Below are positions 27,501-34,801 of a stretch of 64,000 nt of DNA, in pieces. The translations under genes were made by a program, and so were the position numbers. This stretch comes from Bacteroidales bacterium UBA6267 (lineage in GTDB: Bacteria > Bacteroidota > Bacteroidia > Bacteroidales > UBA1556): contig DJVB01000052.1 in NCBI GenBank assembly GCA_002440745.1, positions 1 to 64,000 on the forward strand, in the 5' to 3' direction. Numbering within the stretch: the first letter of the stretch is position 1; every line of letters starts with the position of its first letter. The notes beneath the pieces are model-generated. The model saw nothing but the letters and a program-made list of their open reading frames with translations, ran no database searches and was not told where the DNA came from.

Positions 27501-28471
27501 TTTATAATCCATTTGACGGCTGGGCGATTGACAATTTTGAGATTACGATTAAGCAATTAGCAAAAGATGCTGAAATAGTATCCATCCTTCACCCATCCGA
27601 TAGCGCATTAGCCGGAATGGATATCTTCCCGAAAATTCAATTCAGAAATAATGGAACACAACCGTTGGATAGTGTACAAATCAGCATCTATCCAACAGCA
27701 CAAAACCCAATTATGGAAGTCTGGATAGGTCAATTAAATCCCGGCGACACAACAACTTACACATTTACAACTCCATATAAAACCCCAGCCATAAATCACA
27801 CCCTCTTTGTGGATCTATCGACTGCGGGAGACATTTATCAGTTCAACGATTCCATTTCGAAAAAAATAAACATCAAACCATTCGATTTCGATATTGGAGT
27901 TACTCAAATTAATATGGATTCAACGCATTTTTCACCCAAATTATATCACTCCATCATTACAAATCTTGGAACGCAAAACGTACAACAATTTGATTATCAT
28001 TTCTTTATAAACCAAAACCAAATTGTAACTAAAACATGGCAAGGAAATTTACAATCAAACGACACGGCACATATCCAAATTTTCTCCAATTTTCCACTGG
28101 CCTTTGGGAATAATCAGATTTGCGGATACGTAGTTTTCAATAGCGACCAAAATCACAAAAACGATACAATGTGCGCAAGTATTGTATATAGTTCCATCAA
28201 CAACAGCAACGTAAATAACTGGTTTTTAGAACAAAACATTCCAAATCCATTCAAGTTAGAAACACAAATTCCGTATGAAATTCCGGTAGCAGGAATTTGT
28301 AAATTTACGATACTCGATTTGTTTGGAAGAGTTTTATACCAAACTGAAGATAAGAAACCTGCGGGAAAAAGCGTTATAAAAATATCAAATTTAACGCTAA
28401 ACGCAGGGGTCTATATCTACAAAATGGAATACAACAACCAGATACTAAGTCGCAGAATGATAGTTCGTTAA
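18527..28471 (+). CDS. giant (3314-residue) modular secreted protein with T9SS sorting domain
   Basis: A signal peptide (ending ITAQAQ) is followed by a lectin/MAM-like beta-sandwich (about 25-205). A module of about 190 residues occurs three times, starting near 311, 1225 and 2260 (recognisable by QIGTGTTTNS / QIGNGSVSSN / QFGTATTTNG, then KASEL-type blocks). Between copies lie right-handed beta-helix regions (about 623-1041 and 1543-1975, openers SVGGSNANYNTMDEAVAAL and TIGTNPQNSYNFNSFNQAI) and CARDB-like segments (DIGIVEI..., DCGIESI...). A GEVED domain follows (about 2641-2722, AAWIDFNRDGDFND ... WGETEDYQI), then another MAM-like segment near 2845-2995. The C-terminus is a type A sorting domain (from about 3230, QNIPNPFKLETQIPYEIP). 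Likely a surface adhesin or matrix protein; the ligand is unknown. Confidence 0.9.
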   Translation: MKTALISLILALFLITAQAQNIVFSENFELPSGADSVQNTGNINFALTTQFTVNGLFADSAIFLANSDSAILQTSSFSTTGNYLVVLEFDQICKINIFDEALIEVSTDNGNSWITVDSNHYSGSGQMPGGNHFNSFSYSIWNPQNNSMQPTASWWKHEIFDLSYLAANQANVKIRFKLKDPNNNGSESNYGWLLDNIKVTASYGETIPPTITLTQTPPATMTTADSITVSANVQDASGLASVYLIYTINNLLTDSILMTISAPNIYTAKIPFPGFGADICYRVKALDQSYHQNIAYAPASGCNIVQTVYNSGGYVQIGTGTTTNSTSASPSPYAHYWTGNKSQYLIKASELVAAGATAGAISSVAFNVLTPDPPSTYGSAPSNSHCKNYTIKLKHTSSSTLSTTFETGLTTVYTHPNYGSTVGWNTHSFTQGFNWDGQSNLLVEICFDNYVNGSDYSNNAVAYNTQTSFTSNVYFESDNGSVCSQTSGYNTYYRPNMKFFIGSPSLTRDIGIVEIGQPNQSYTANTPQNLLVRFKNYGTNTITSATIHWKIDGTTMTPIPWTGNVQQDSFSAYINVGSINLSPGTHLVEVWTQNPNGNFDYNSANDAMIKTIFACTGPLSGSYSVGGSNANYNTMDEAVAALHHCGVSGPVIFQIDSGTYTGQWHFDDISGTNSINTVTFTSLSGDSSDVILQYSPTDTNTNFILHLKDANYINFNKLSFVNQSTNFGGLIILDTNSENITFENCLFSGSLTNSLSSLRNQIVVNSFVKNVIFDNNLFNNGNKAISISGNNIQKISILNNVFNQQKETAISAYQTDSLVLSKNHITQTNVSNPSGAIFLNNITGNLWINANYILTTNSANIIKIENTNLSSASAMVVNNMLVATGNVQNAVELIATKHINLYFNSFRLKPTGISAVINLKDSQSQTDNISIKNNSIYTDFGYQISSEFDLTTRSIDCDFNNYHSNNQIVFKNNNQQLAWNPWKTQTSKDQNSLSQNPKYISDYDLHSYNSILASGTPISVISADYDNHLRNSLVPAIGCDEVQKANYDLGIIEIQHGASSCNLSSNQPVTVAIKNFGTTTISGSYTINLRTKGSSSIISESPNQIITPNDTLYYSFQSSLNLSNSGLTHDSLFQIEAYVQMTTDTIAENDSLQSQIMSYYRPTAPLTNSQTINYGQTTTINISHPDSIFWYQNPTGISPFHTGNTYITPSLFDTTTYYVSAKGSPGGAFQIGNGSVSSNTATYPAPYSTISGGAKHQILVKASELKAQGMRKGYISSLSFDVESIGSQHTGYINNVHIALKNTNSQTVSTIGFESGLTTVVNNHLHQINLGLNQHQLDLPFYWDGLSNLLIQFTFTNQTIGNSNSFVQFKTDNIGYNCVSWFSANSSDQNTILSSTTPLGSSTTRPKLTITMDGNFCESTKSPATINVINYPSIDCGIESILSPTDTITAGQTINPVVSLINYGTSQLNTVKILYAIQGANTDTLTWFGALAPGTSTTVPLGSIVVGGGVQCLDVWTQSPNQLTDSFPHNDTAQSCYFACYNGVYTIGTNPQNSYNFNSFNQAISTVINATICGTIIFDIDSGNYNERLILPASSQLNPNTRIIFKSMYQDSTKVKLHFVTSTSEKSVVLVEGSYYEFENITISAANGSNYSRVIELANGASHNKFINCILEGKLVTSASTNYANVYGNGGAIDDNEFINNALLNSSYPFYLYGNSSDYQQRNKISGNQISDFFYFGPQLYYQDSLIFTGNTISNKASNTYIYGTYISYAKSMTFTGNKITLTPYSTVYGVRIQQSTSPATAPSLIANNFISINGSASGTWFGFWVQNCNFMDFVYNSLNINGGGTGASAFYQSSGTNIQILNNNFVVQTGSGYPMYITSPTAITRSDYNNLKPNGPNVAYWSGAKTSLTALTAASQKDSSSVSILPDFVSNTDLHLTSNSLSAKATSTNLVWDDIDGNPRTATPTIGAHEIAVIPYDVGITHVSFPDTTIEGTSYNLKIAVKNFGLNSATNFPIKYSLNGNTPATYSYSSILAPNQTDTVTISNFISSAGNSTLCCYTNLSSDTNFFNDSLCYSFFGKPIYDIETFLATNPQSGCNLTNEQVSFYVKNTGSSNIISSISINYQKDNFPIITESTNLNLNIDDSVLINFTTPVNLSVGQSDSIFQIKIWAKLIGDNVFYNDTTTRIIESYVQPNSPQIATQYVSYGTIAQIPASTSINHSLYWFSDSLSQNTIFIGDTFHFGPLYSDTAFWVEASTGNPLFHQFGTATTTNGTTSYPAPYSNYYGGTKHQMLVLASELDAIGLRPGQFIDSIAFDVVEIGQGFSGNLNNFSISMGLTNSTNLTTAGFISGLNTVFQTNMTQIDSGWNIHAFTNPIAWDGVSNLIIQTVYNNGNIGAYNTAVIMSHSLTSWNSSSYYRADAASDSLMLNISNPQAVSNKRPNMKLWASRGGCTSQRVKAEVIITAQPSCDVALLQITKPLSAVGLSTSEPITIKVKNNGSSNQTSIPVAYQINSGTIIRDTIPGILTTGQTTNFTFSDSADLSQTGVYHIMSWTETTCDTINYNDTISKTVENLPVSYCNGFFLEGTNFGDYISNVSLLSGSNTSLATPFPSYSNYGSVLNATLVSNNSYELMVSVASPLSKNYVAAWIDFNRDGDFNDAYEKIGEMYLNAQYTNTDTLTFNTPIAVNSGSTRMRVRTVYNTAGLDPCYAYTWGETEDYQITIVEQSTMDAGVHSILYPSMFVPNKSIQAKIAIQNYGSDTLTQIPISLEDNNQITNSELWIGILPPGDTVHFTFQSFTAFDGNNKLCIKTSLQGDLNATNDEKCMNFYFVPEIQPPFFDNFEGADLWHPDSVKLAWERGIPSGNVINTAYSPTNAWMTLLDTNYANNETYFLYSPKFITAQYPLDSLIFWHQFHTETYGDICAIEYFSSFGIWITLGTLNDPKGTNWYNTFFTEPGWTGNSQGWVRSAYNLNGINNLAAVTQFRFVLRSNTVYNPFDGWAIDNFEITIKQLAKDAEIVSILHPSDSALAGMDIFPKIQFRNNGTQPLDSVQISIYPTAQNPIMEVWIGQLNPGDTTTYTFTTPYKTPAINHTLFVDLSTAGDIYQFNDSISKKINIKPFDFDIGVTQINMDSTHFSPKLYHSIITNLGTQNVQQFDYHFFINQNQIVTKTWQGNLQSNDTAHIQIFSNFPLAFGNNQICGYVVFNSDQNHKNDTMCASIVYSSINNSNVNNWFLEQNIPNPFKLETQIPYEIPVAGICKFTILDLFGRVLYQTEDKKPAGKSVIKISNLTLNAGVYIYKMEYNNQILSRRMIVR

Positions 28472-28521
28472 CAAATACAAATAGCGCAAGAAAGAACTTA
28501 CCCATAAAAGGTATATAAGTT

Positions 28522-28529
28522 TAATTTTG
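28522..28529 (+). promoter_or_regulatory. candidate -7 box TAATTTTG
   Basis: TAnnTTTG match 25 nt before the ATG of the TPR/LuxR-type regulator, after the stop of the giant gene. Confidence 0.35.
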
Positions 28530-28553
28530 TGCTGTTAACTAAGAAAATCTTAC

Positions 28554-30200
28554 ATGAATAAGATAGCAATTACAACTCTTATCTTTTGGACTTTATGCAA
28601 CTTTCAGCTTTTACATGCTGTAAATCAACATGATATATCCAACAAAAGGGATAGCCTTAAGCGAGAATTGGAAAGTGCTGACGGTGAAAAAAGGCCTGAC
28701 TTATTGTTAAATATTGGCTTTGAATATAGAAAAATTGATTCCATCGAATTGAGTTTTAATTACCTGAACAGAGCCCTTTTAGAAGCAAAATCAACCAATA
28801 ATTTGGAAGTTTTAAAATCAGCAAACTATCAGCTTGGCGACCTATTTTTTCACTACGATAATTTCACCAAATCACAGGAACACTATTTTGAATCTTATAA
28901 TCTGAGCGTGGAAGCTAAAGATGAGGAACTATTGATTTATAGCAGTGCCGGTTTAGCAGGTATTTATATCCAGACTAAAGATTGGAAACATGCAAAGCAA
29001 TACGCAAACAACGCATTAGAGCACGCTATCAAGGGAAATTTTAGATATGACATTCCAAAAATTCAAAACTTAATGGGCATTATAATGCTTCGATCCGGCA
29101 ATCTTGACAGTGCTGTAAGCATTTTTACCGAAGTGCTTCAGTCAGGCATCGAACTGAAAGACAGCTTTCTAATTGGAGGAGCGTATAATAATTTAGCACA
29201 TACACGAACGGCACAAGGAAAATATGAATTGGCAATCGAACTTTTACAAAAATCTTACGATATAGCTTATGTGAAAACAAATTCTAAAGCTGTAGCAACC
29301 ATTTATAGCAATCTTGGCAACTCCTACCTTCAACTCAAAGATTATCCAAAGGCAGAATTTTATTTTGCAAAAGCCGACACCATCATCAAGCAACAAGGAT
29401 ACTTAAGCATTGCAAAAAGCATATATGAACGACTTAGCATTTTGTATGAGGAAACAGGCCGAAGCCAAAAAGCCCTGCATTATTATAAACTTTACGAACA
29501 AACAAAGGATAGTTTACTAAATTTAGATAAACAAAAACAAATACAAAGTCTTCATTTTCAGAATCTACAAAAACAAACCGAGCAAGAATTACAGATTTTA
29601 AAACAACAAGCTTTGCTCCGAAATTTGATTCTTATCTTTTCGGCAATCACCATCCTGATGCTACTATTTTTGTTTTTTCAGTCGTATCGAAGTTTCAAGC
29701 TGAAACTAAAGTTGCAGGAAAGCGAAAAAAATAAAATGGAATCGCAAATAGAACAATTAAATAGAGAATTGACTACTTTGGCAATGAATTTAGCCCAGAA
29801 AAAACAACTAATCTCCGATGTGGAATCCACCCTGAAAAACATTAAAAACACATCTAAAGAAGAGCCGGTTAGAGACTTTTTAAATAATATCAACAGCAAG
29901 TTTAAGGCAGATAACTATTTAGACCACAACTGGGATTCCTTTGTGAAACATTTCAATAGTGTACATCCTGATTTTTTGGATGGTTTACAAAAAGCACATA
30001 AAAACCTAAATTCTAACGACATAAAACATTGCGCATACATCAAACTGAATATGGGACTAAAAGAGATTGCTATAATGAATAATATCAACGTGAAATCGGT
30101 GCACATGATTCGGTATCGCTTGAAGAAAAAATTGGAACTTAAGAATGACGAAGACTTAACCGATTATATCAATAGATTTAATCAGCAAACAAAGAAATAA
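28554..30200 (+). CDS. membrane-bound TPR regulator with C-terminal LuxR-type helix-turn-helix
   Basis: The 548-residue protein starts with a signal peptide or first membrane helix (LIFWTLCNFQLLHA). About seven TPR units fill 40-330 (for example SANYQLGDLFFHYDNFTKSQ, AGLAGIYIQTKDWKHAKQYA, YSNLGNSYLQLKDYPKAEFY). A transmembrane helix (about 357-377, LILIFSAITILMLLFLFF) leads to a coiled coil (380-440) and a C-terminal LuxR-like HTH (about 485-540, GLKEIAIMNNINVKSVHMIRY). There is no kinase domain. It is the Bacteroidota type that links periplasmic TPRs to a cytosolic DNA-binding domain. It follows the surface-protein genes by 82 nt and may control them, but that is inferred from position only. 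Confidence 0.85.
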   Translation: MNKIAITTLIFWTLCNFQLLHAVNQHDISNKRDSLKRELESADGEKRPDLLLNIGFEYRKIDSIELSFNYLNRALLEAKSTNNLEVLKSANYQLGDLFFHYDNFTKSQEHYFESYNLSVEAKDEELLIYSSAGLAGIYIQTKDWKHAKQYANNALEHAIKGNFRYDIPKIQNLMGIIMLRSGNLDSAVSIFTEVLQSGIELKDSFLIGGAYNNLAHTRTAQGKYELAIELLQKSYDIAYVKTNSKAVATIYSNLGNSYLQLKDYPKAEFYFAKADTIIKQQGYLSIAKSIYERLSILYEETGRSQKALHYYKLYEQTKDSLLNLDKQKQIQSLHFQNLQKQTEQELQILKQQALLRNLILIFSAITILMLLFLFFQSYRSFKLKLKLQESEKNKMESQIEQLNRELTTLAMNLAQKKQLISDVESTLKNIKNTSKEEPVRDFLNNINSKFKADNYLDHNWDSFVKHFNSVHPDFLDGLQKAHKNLNSNDIKHCAYIKLNMGLKEIAIMNNINVKSVHMIRYRLKKKLELKNDEDLTDYINRFNQQTKK

Positions 30201-30531
30201 CCTCCAAATCAAATTCCTAATGCAACGCAATAAGCCCTTATTAAAAGTAATAAAAATCACTTTTTGCCGCTAAGGAGTACCATTTTTAACAGCACTTCCA
30301 TAAAACAAATATTACCACACCAATTAAATCGTAAATTAATTGACAAAAATCAACAACATTTATCATTGACAATCAATTAATTATAGAGTTTTAATTGCAA
30401 TTTTTGGATAAATATACATATATGCAGATAAATGCAATTTTTTTATATTTTTGTGCAGATGTATTGAGTAACGTACTACAATCCGTTGAAACTCTAAACA
30501 AACTTATCATAAACATTAAAATTTAACACGT
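30201..30531. other. 331-nt gap upstream of hppA; -7 box TATTTTTG at 30446-30453
   Basis: AT-rich, with no open frame. TATTTTTG lies 79 nt before the hppA ATG. A short imperfect hairpin (AATAAG/CTTATT, 30223-30242) may mark the end of the previous transcript. Nothing else seen. Confidence 0.4.
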
Positions 30532-32958
30532 ATGAAGATTAGAACTCTTTTAGGGACTATGCTGCTTTCGTTAGCCGTCCCTATGCAAACTTTTGCAAGC
30601 GAAGCTGATTTAATAGTGCCTGAGGCTATTAAAAGTGAGAGCATTTTGTATTGGGGATTCCTTATTACGATCTTAGGATTAGCTTTCGGCTTATTGCAAT
30701 TTATAAAAGTGAAAAAGCTTCGCGCACACCAGTCGATGCTCGATGTTGCTCAAGTAATTTATGAAACCGGAAAAACCTATCTTATTCAACAAGGTAAATT
30801 TTTGGCCATACTATTCATTTTCATAGGTGCTGCTGTTGCGTTTTATTTTGGCTATCTTTCTGATGCCAATTTTGGTTTTGGAGGCGTTTCCATCATTTTA
30901 GGATGGACCGTTATTGGAATTTTAGGCTCGTACTCTGTTGCATGGTTTGGCATCAGAATGAACACCTTAGCCAACTCGCGCATGGCCTTTTCTTCATTAG
31001 AAAGAAATCCTATCAAATTATTAAATATTCCTCTGAATGCAGGGATGAGCATTGGAGTTGTACTCATTTCAATTGAGCTTATTATGATGCTCATTATCCT
31101 GATGTTTGTTCCAAGTCATTATGCCGGAGCAAGTTTCATTGGTTTTGCCATTGGTGAATCCCTCGGTGCATCTGTCCTTCGTATTGCCGGTGGTATTTTC
31201 ACAAAAATTGCCGACATTGGTTCCGACTTGATGAAAGTAATCTTCAAAATTGGTGAAGATGACCCACGAAACCCAGGTACAATAGCCGACTGCGTTGGAG
31301 ATAATGCCGGCGATAGTGTTGGCCCGACTGCCGATGGTTTTGAAACTTATGGCGTAACCGGTGTAGCTTTGATTTCATTTATCTTGCTTGCCATCACAGA
31401 TGTTAGTCTTCAAACCCAGCTTTTAGTCTGGATTTTCGTAATGCGTATCTTGATGATTGTAACTTCCGTAGTTTCATTTTGGATTAACGGTGCTATCAGC
31501 AAAGCTAAATACTCAAAAGTTGACGACCTCGATTTTGAACAACCTTTAACATGGTTGGTTTGGATTACATCCATCATGTCCATCATTGTAACTTATATCG
31601 TTAGCTATCTGACAATCGGTGATTTACCAAATAATCTCTGGATAACACTTTCAACCATTATCAGTGCCGGAACTCTTGGTGCCGCTTTGATTCCCGAATT
31701 CACCAAATTGTTCACCAGTCCAAAATCCACCCACGTAAACGAGGTTGTGGAAGCATCTAAACAAGGTGGAGCTTCATTGAATATTTTATCCGGTTTGGTT
31801 GCAGGTAATTTCAGCGCTTTCTGGCAAGGAATGGTGTTCTTCTTACTTATGTCAATTGCTTATTTTGCAAGCACTTTTGGCTTAAGCGACTTAATGATTT
31901 ATCCTTCCATCTTTGCATTTGGTTTAGTTGCCTTTGGAATGTTAGGAATGGGACCGGTAACTATTGCCGTGGACAGCTACGGACCGGTAACGGACAACGC
32001 CCAGTCGATTTACGAACTTTCGCTTATCGAAGAAATTCCGAATATCGACAAGGAAATAGAGAAAGATTTTGGTTTTAAACCTGATTTTGAAAAATCGAAA
32101 CACTATCTCGAAGCTAACGATGGTGCCGGAAATACCTTTAAAGCAACCGCCAAACCTGTACTTATTGGAACCGCCGTTGTTGGTGCAACCACAATGATTT
32201 TCTCCTTGATTCTTGTGATTCAACACACATTAGGCATTGAGCCTGAGCTTGTTTTAAATCTGCTCAACCCCTACTCCATTTTTGGTTTCCTACTCGGCGG
32301 TGCTGTAATATACTGGTTTAGCGGAGCATCCATTCAAGCAGTTACTACCGGTGCAAGTCGCGCTGTTTCCTATATCAAAGCAAACATCAACCTCGACCCC
32401 AACGCACCTAAAAAAGCCGATGTGCAAAAGTCGCGTGAAGTAGTTCAGATTTGTACTGTTTATGCCCAAAAAGGAATGATGAATATTTTCGTGGCGATTT
32501 TCTCTTTCGCTTTAGCATTTGCGTTTATTTCGGCACCTGCAGGCTTTGAAGATACCATGAGTGATGCCGACAAATTAAGTTTTGCTGCTCCGGTTTCACT
32601 TTTTGTAAGTTATTTAATTTCAATAGCATTCTTTGGGCTTTTTCAAGCCATTTTCATGGCAAATGCCGGTGGCGCTTGGGATAATGCGAAAAAAGTAATC
32701 GAAGTGGATATGAAAGAAAAAGGCACCGACCTGCATGCAGCTTCTGTTGTAGGGGATACTGTTGGAGACCCTTTCAAAGACACTTCATCAGTTGCTCTCA
32801 ATCCAATTATTAAATTCACAACTTTGTTTGGTTTGCTTGCCATGGAAATTGCCATTTCGGTTCATTTCCGCGACATTGCCCATTATGTTGGATACGCATT
32901 CCTTGCCGTTGCCTTGTATTTTGTGTATCGCTCATTTTATAAAATGAGAATCAAATAG
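30532..32958 (+). CDS. hppA: membrane-bound ion-pumping pyrophosphatase
   Basis: It hydrolyses pyrophosphate and pumps H+ (or Na+) out of the cytosol. The 808 residues carry about 16 membrane helices. The catalytic acidic sites are intact: EDDPRNPGTIADCVGDNAGD (about 242-261) and the C-terminal GGAWDNAKK ... VVGDTVGDPFKDTSS pair. The residue that separates K+-dependent from K+-independent enzymes is a lysine here (K537 in GNTFKAT, where dependent enzymes have alanine). By family rules this predicts a K+-independent enzyme, most of which pump protons. The usual DVGADLVGKVE is altered to DIGSDLMKVIFK, so it belongs to a divergent branch. It is longer than typical (about 650-770) because of an N-terminal extension and loops. 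Single-gene unit with its own terminator. Confidence 0.95.
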   Translation: MKIRTLLGTMLLSLAVPMQTFASEADLIVPEAIKSESILYWGFLITILGLAFGLLQFIKVKKLRAHQSMLDVAQVIYETGKTYLIQQGKFLAILFIFIGAAVAFYFGYLSDANFGFGGVSIILGWTVIGILGSYSVAWFGIRMNTLANSRMAFSSLERNPIKLLNIPLNAGMSIGVVLISIELIMMLIILMFVPSHYAGASFIGFAIGESLGASVLRIAGGIFTKIADIGSDLMKVIFKIGEDDPRNPGTIADCVGDNAGDSVGPTADGFETYGVTGVALISFILLAITDVSLQTQLLVWIFVMRILMIVTSVVSFWINGAISKAKYSKVDDLDFEQPLTWLVWITSIMSIIVTYIVSYLTIGDLPNNLWITLSTIISAGTLGAALIPEFTKLFTSPKSTHVNEVVEASKQGGASLNILSGLVAGNFSAFWQGMVFFLLMSIAYFASTFGLSDLMIYPSIFAFGLVAFGMLGMGPVTIAVDSYGPVTDNAQSIYELSLIEEIPNIDKEIEKDFGFKPDFEKSKHYLEANDGAGNTFKATAKPVLIGTAVVGATTMIFSLILVIQHTLGIEPELVLNLLNPYSIFGFLLGGAVIYWFSGASIQAVTTGASRAVSYIKANINLDPNAPKKADVQKSREVVQICTVYAQKGMMNIFVAIFSFALAFAFISAPAGFEDTMSDADKLSFAAPVSLFVSYLISIAFFGLFQAIFMANAGGAWDNAKKVIEVDMKEKGTDLHAASVVGDTVGDPFKDTSSVALNPIIKFTTLFGLLAMEIAISVHFRDIAHYVGYAFLAVALYFVYRSFYKMRIK

Positions 32959-32978
32959 ATATAATTTTTTCTCTTAAA

Positions 32979-33010
32979 AACGTCCTAACAAATTTAGGGC
33001 GTTTTTTTTT
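32979..33010 (+). terminator. intrinsic terminator of hppA
   Basis: Stem AACGTCCTA / TAGGGCGTT (one G-U pair), loop ACAAATT, then nine T. It starts 21 nt after the stop. Confidence 0.75.
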
Positions 33011-33055
33011 GACTATTATCATTCATGTAAGTTAAATTCCTATTCATTGAATTTC

Positions 33056-33063
33056 TATATTTG
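33056..33063 (+). promoter_or_regulatory. candidate -7 box TATATTTG
   Basis: TAnnTTTG match 36 nt before the response-regulator ATG. No TTG at the usual -33 distance. Confidence 0.4.
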
Positions 33064-33098
33064 CCCCATAAATGGTAAAGCCAATAAATAGCGTTTAA

Positions 33099-33740
33099 AT
33101 GAATACGATACGAGTAATAGTGGTTGACGACCATGAAATTTTTCGAAATGGACTTAAAATGGTCATTGGAAAGATTGACTTTGCCATGGTGGTTGGGGAA
33201 GCATCAAACGGTGAAGAGTTTTTGCAGTTGATTCGCAAAACACCGGCAGATATTGTGCTGATGGATGTTGAAATGCCCATTCTCAATGGAATTGAAGCTA
33301 CTCGTCAAGCTCTAATCGAATTTCCGCGTCTTAAGATAATTGCTCTTACGATGTTTGCTGAAGATCAATATATTCAAAGCATGTTGGATGAAGGTGCAAA
33401 AGGGTTTTTGATAAAAAACATTAAAAAAGATGCTCTGGGTAACGCTTTAATGACGGTGAATGGCGGAGGGAATTATTACTCTGAAGAACTATTTCGATTT
33501 TTTACAAAACAAGTTGTAAAAGACGAAAAAACCGAAATCGACATAAAATTCACCAAAAGAGAAAAAGAAATTCTGCAACTTCTATCTGAAGGATTATCTA
33601 ATAAGGAAATCGCTGATATACTTTTTGTTAGCGAACGAACTGTCATTGGTCACAAATCGAATATGCTGAGTAAAACAGGGTGCAAAAGCACGGTAAGCCT
33701 TTTATCATTTGCCATTAAACACAAAATCGTTATTATGTAA
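33099..33740 (+). CDS. NarL/FixJ-type response regulator
   Basis: The 213-residue cytosolic transcription factor has a receiver domain (about 4-120) with acidic pocket D10-D11, phospho-acceptor D56 in IVLMDVEMP, the switch threonine in ALTMF and the lysine in GFLIKN. Its LuxR-type HTH (about 148-205) reads FTKREKEILQLLSEGLSNKEIADILFVSERTVIGHKS, the normal layout. No histidine kinase is adjacent, so the partner is elsewhere. It is a single-gene unit between hppA and a convergent barrel gene, with a bidirectional hairpin after it. Confidence 0.92.
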   Translation: MNTIRVIVVDDHEIFRNGLKMVIGKIDFAMVVGEASNGEEFLQLIRKTPADIVLMDVEMPILNGIEATRQALIEFPRLKIIALTMFAEDQYIQSMLDEGAKGFLIKNIKKDALGNALMTVNGGGNYYSEELFRFFTKQVVKDEKTEIDIKFTKREKEILQLLSEGLSNKEIADILFVSERTVIGHKSNMLSKTGCKSTVSLLSFAIKHKIVIM

Positions 33741-33741
33741 A

Positions 33742-33767
33742 AAGGCTGTCCATTTCTGAACAGCCTT
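33742..33767. terminator. bidirectional terminator between convergent genes
   Basis: Stem AAGGCTGT / ACAGCCTT with a 10-nt loop. On the minus strand it is followed by five T, so it serves the barrel gene well. On the plus strand the T run is weak. Confidence 0.65.
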
Positions 33768-33790
33768 CTGTATTCTTGTATGTGTTAATC

Positions 33791-34669
33791 TTAGAAATGG
33801 AACAAAATGGATAGTGCGGCGGAAGCTGCAAGAGCTTGACTTACACCATCATCAACACCAAAACCAAAGGATGCTCCAGAACTACTTCCTTCAACTTCTT
33901 CAATATATTGATAAGGACTAGTGGAGCTACTTCCTGGTTCAATTGACCAATATTCAGTTTCAACTTTACCTCGTGGAGAAGTCATAACACCTAATCCCCA
34001 ACCAAACTCAGCTGCTAAACTAATTTTGGGTAAAACAAAATATTCGACACCAACAAATCCACGAACACCGAACATGATTGAAGTCCCGCTCTTGTTAACT
34101 AAAACTCGAGAAGAACCATTGGAAACATATCCAGCAGTTTCTGCCTCCGTATTATACTCTATTTCATAGTTATTCTTGGTTTTGCTTGAAGAAAATCCAA
34201 GCATTGCTTCGCCACCATAAAAACCTTGAAGGCGATTATGTCCACGACGAAACTCTAAACCACCACCTAAGAAAACATTATTTGCTGAAGTCTTTGAAGT
34301 CATCAGCAATATGTTATCAGGATTTGGATTTGTTGGTTGTAAAGGATCATCACCATAAGATTTTACTGAAGTGCTTAGAGTATTTATCCCCAAGCGACCA
34401 CGATATGCTAATGTAGGCGTAACATAATATTTACCTACAATAACATTAGAAAATCCGTTAACAAAACCAGGATGTTGAGCGGTTTGACCGGTATTATTCA
34501 TAATGTTTACAGCGTTCAATGCAAAATCCAGAAGAGGAACAGCATCAAAACCTAAAACATAATCACCAGCCTCAGGTAGAATAACATGACCATTTTTAGA
34601 TTTCAAGTCTTGGGAAGTAGCTTGAAAAACCAAGAAAAGCCCCAATAGTAGAAACACAATTTTTCTCAT
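33791..34669 (-). CDS. outer-membrane beta-barrel protein
   Basis: The 292-residue protein has a signal peptide (ending FQATSQ) and a string of amphipathic strands with glycine- and aromatic-rich turns (VFLGGGLEFRRGHNRLQGFYGGEAMLGF; GVRGFVGVEYFVLPKISLAAEFGWGLGVM). It ends in ALSILFHF, with the terminal phenylalanine expected of a barrel recognised by BamA. It belongs to the general 'outer membrane protein beta-barrel' group of Bacteroidota; the ligand is unknown. A CAAAAATA word at 34696-34703 is its likely -7 box, and a hairpin with a T run follows the stop. Confidence 0.8.
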   Translation of the reverse strand: MRKIVFLLLGLFLVFQATSQDLKSKNGHVILPEAGDYVLGFDAVPLLDFALNAVNIMNNTGQTAQHPGFVNGFSNVIVGKYYVTPTLAYRGRLGINTLSTSVKSYGDDPLQPTNPNPDNILLMTSKTSANNVFLGGGLEFRRGHNRLQGFYGGEAMLGFSSSKTKNNYEIEYNTEAETAGYVSNGSSRVLVNKSGTSIMFGVRGFVGVEYFVLPKISLAAEFGWGLGVMTSPRGKVETEYWSIEPGSSSTSPYQYIEEVEGSSSGASFGFGVDDGVSQALAASAALSILFHF

Positions 34670-34695
34670 AATTGAATGTATTAAAGGTTAATAAA

Positions 34696-34703
34696 CAAAA
34701 ATA
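34696..34703 (-). promoter_or_regulatory. candidate -7 box (TATTTTTG) for the barrel gene
   Basis: It lies 27 nt before the ATG on the minus strand. A TTTG word 16 nt further upstream (34720-34723) could be the -33 element at slightly short spacing. Confidence 0.45.
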
Positions 34704-34801
34704 ACCAATAAAATACTTTCAAATTATTTGGAACACACAAAAATATTAACATTCAATTGTGAGAAATTGAATCTTTTTAACAAAATCCTAATTATAAAAA
34801 A

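Noticed and set aside
28554..30200. Histidine kinase
   Set aside because: The TPR and coiled-coil layout is similar, but no H-box or ATPase motifs exist and the C-terminus is an HTH.
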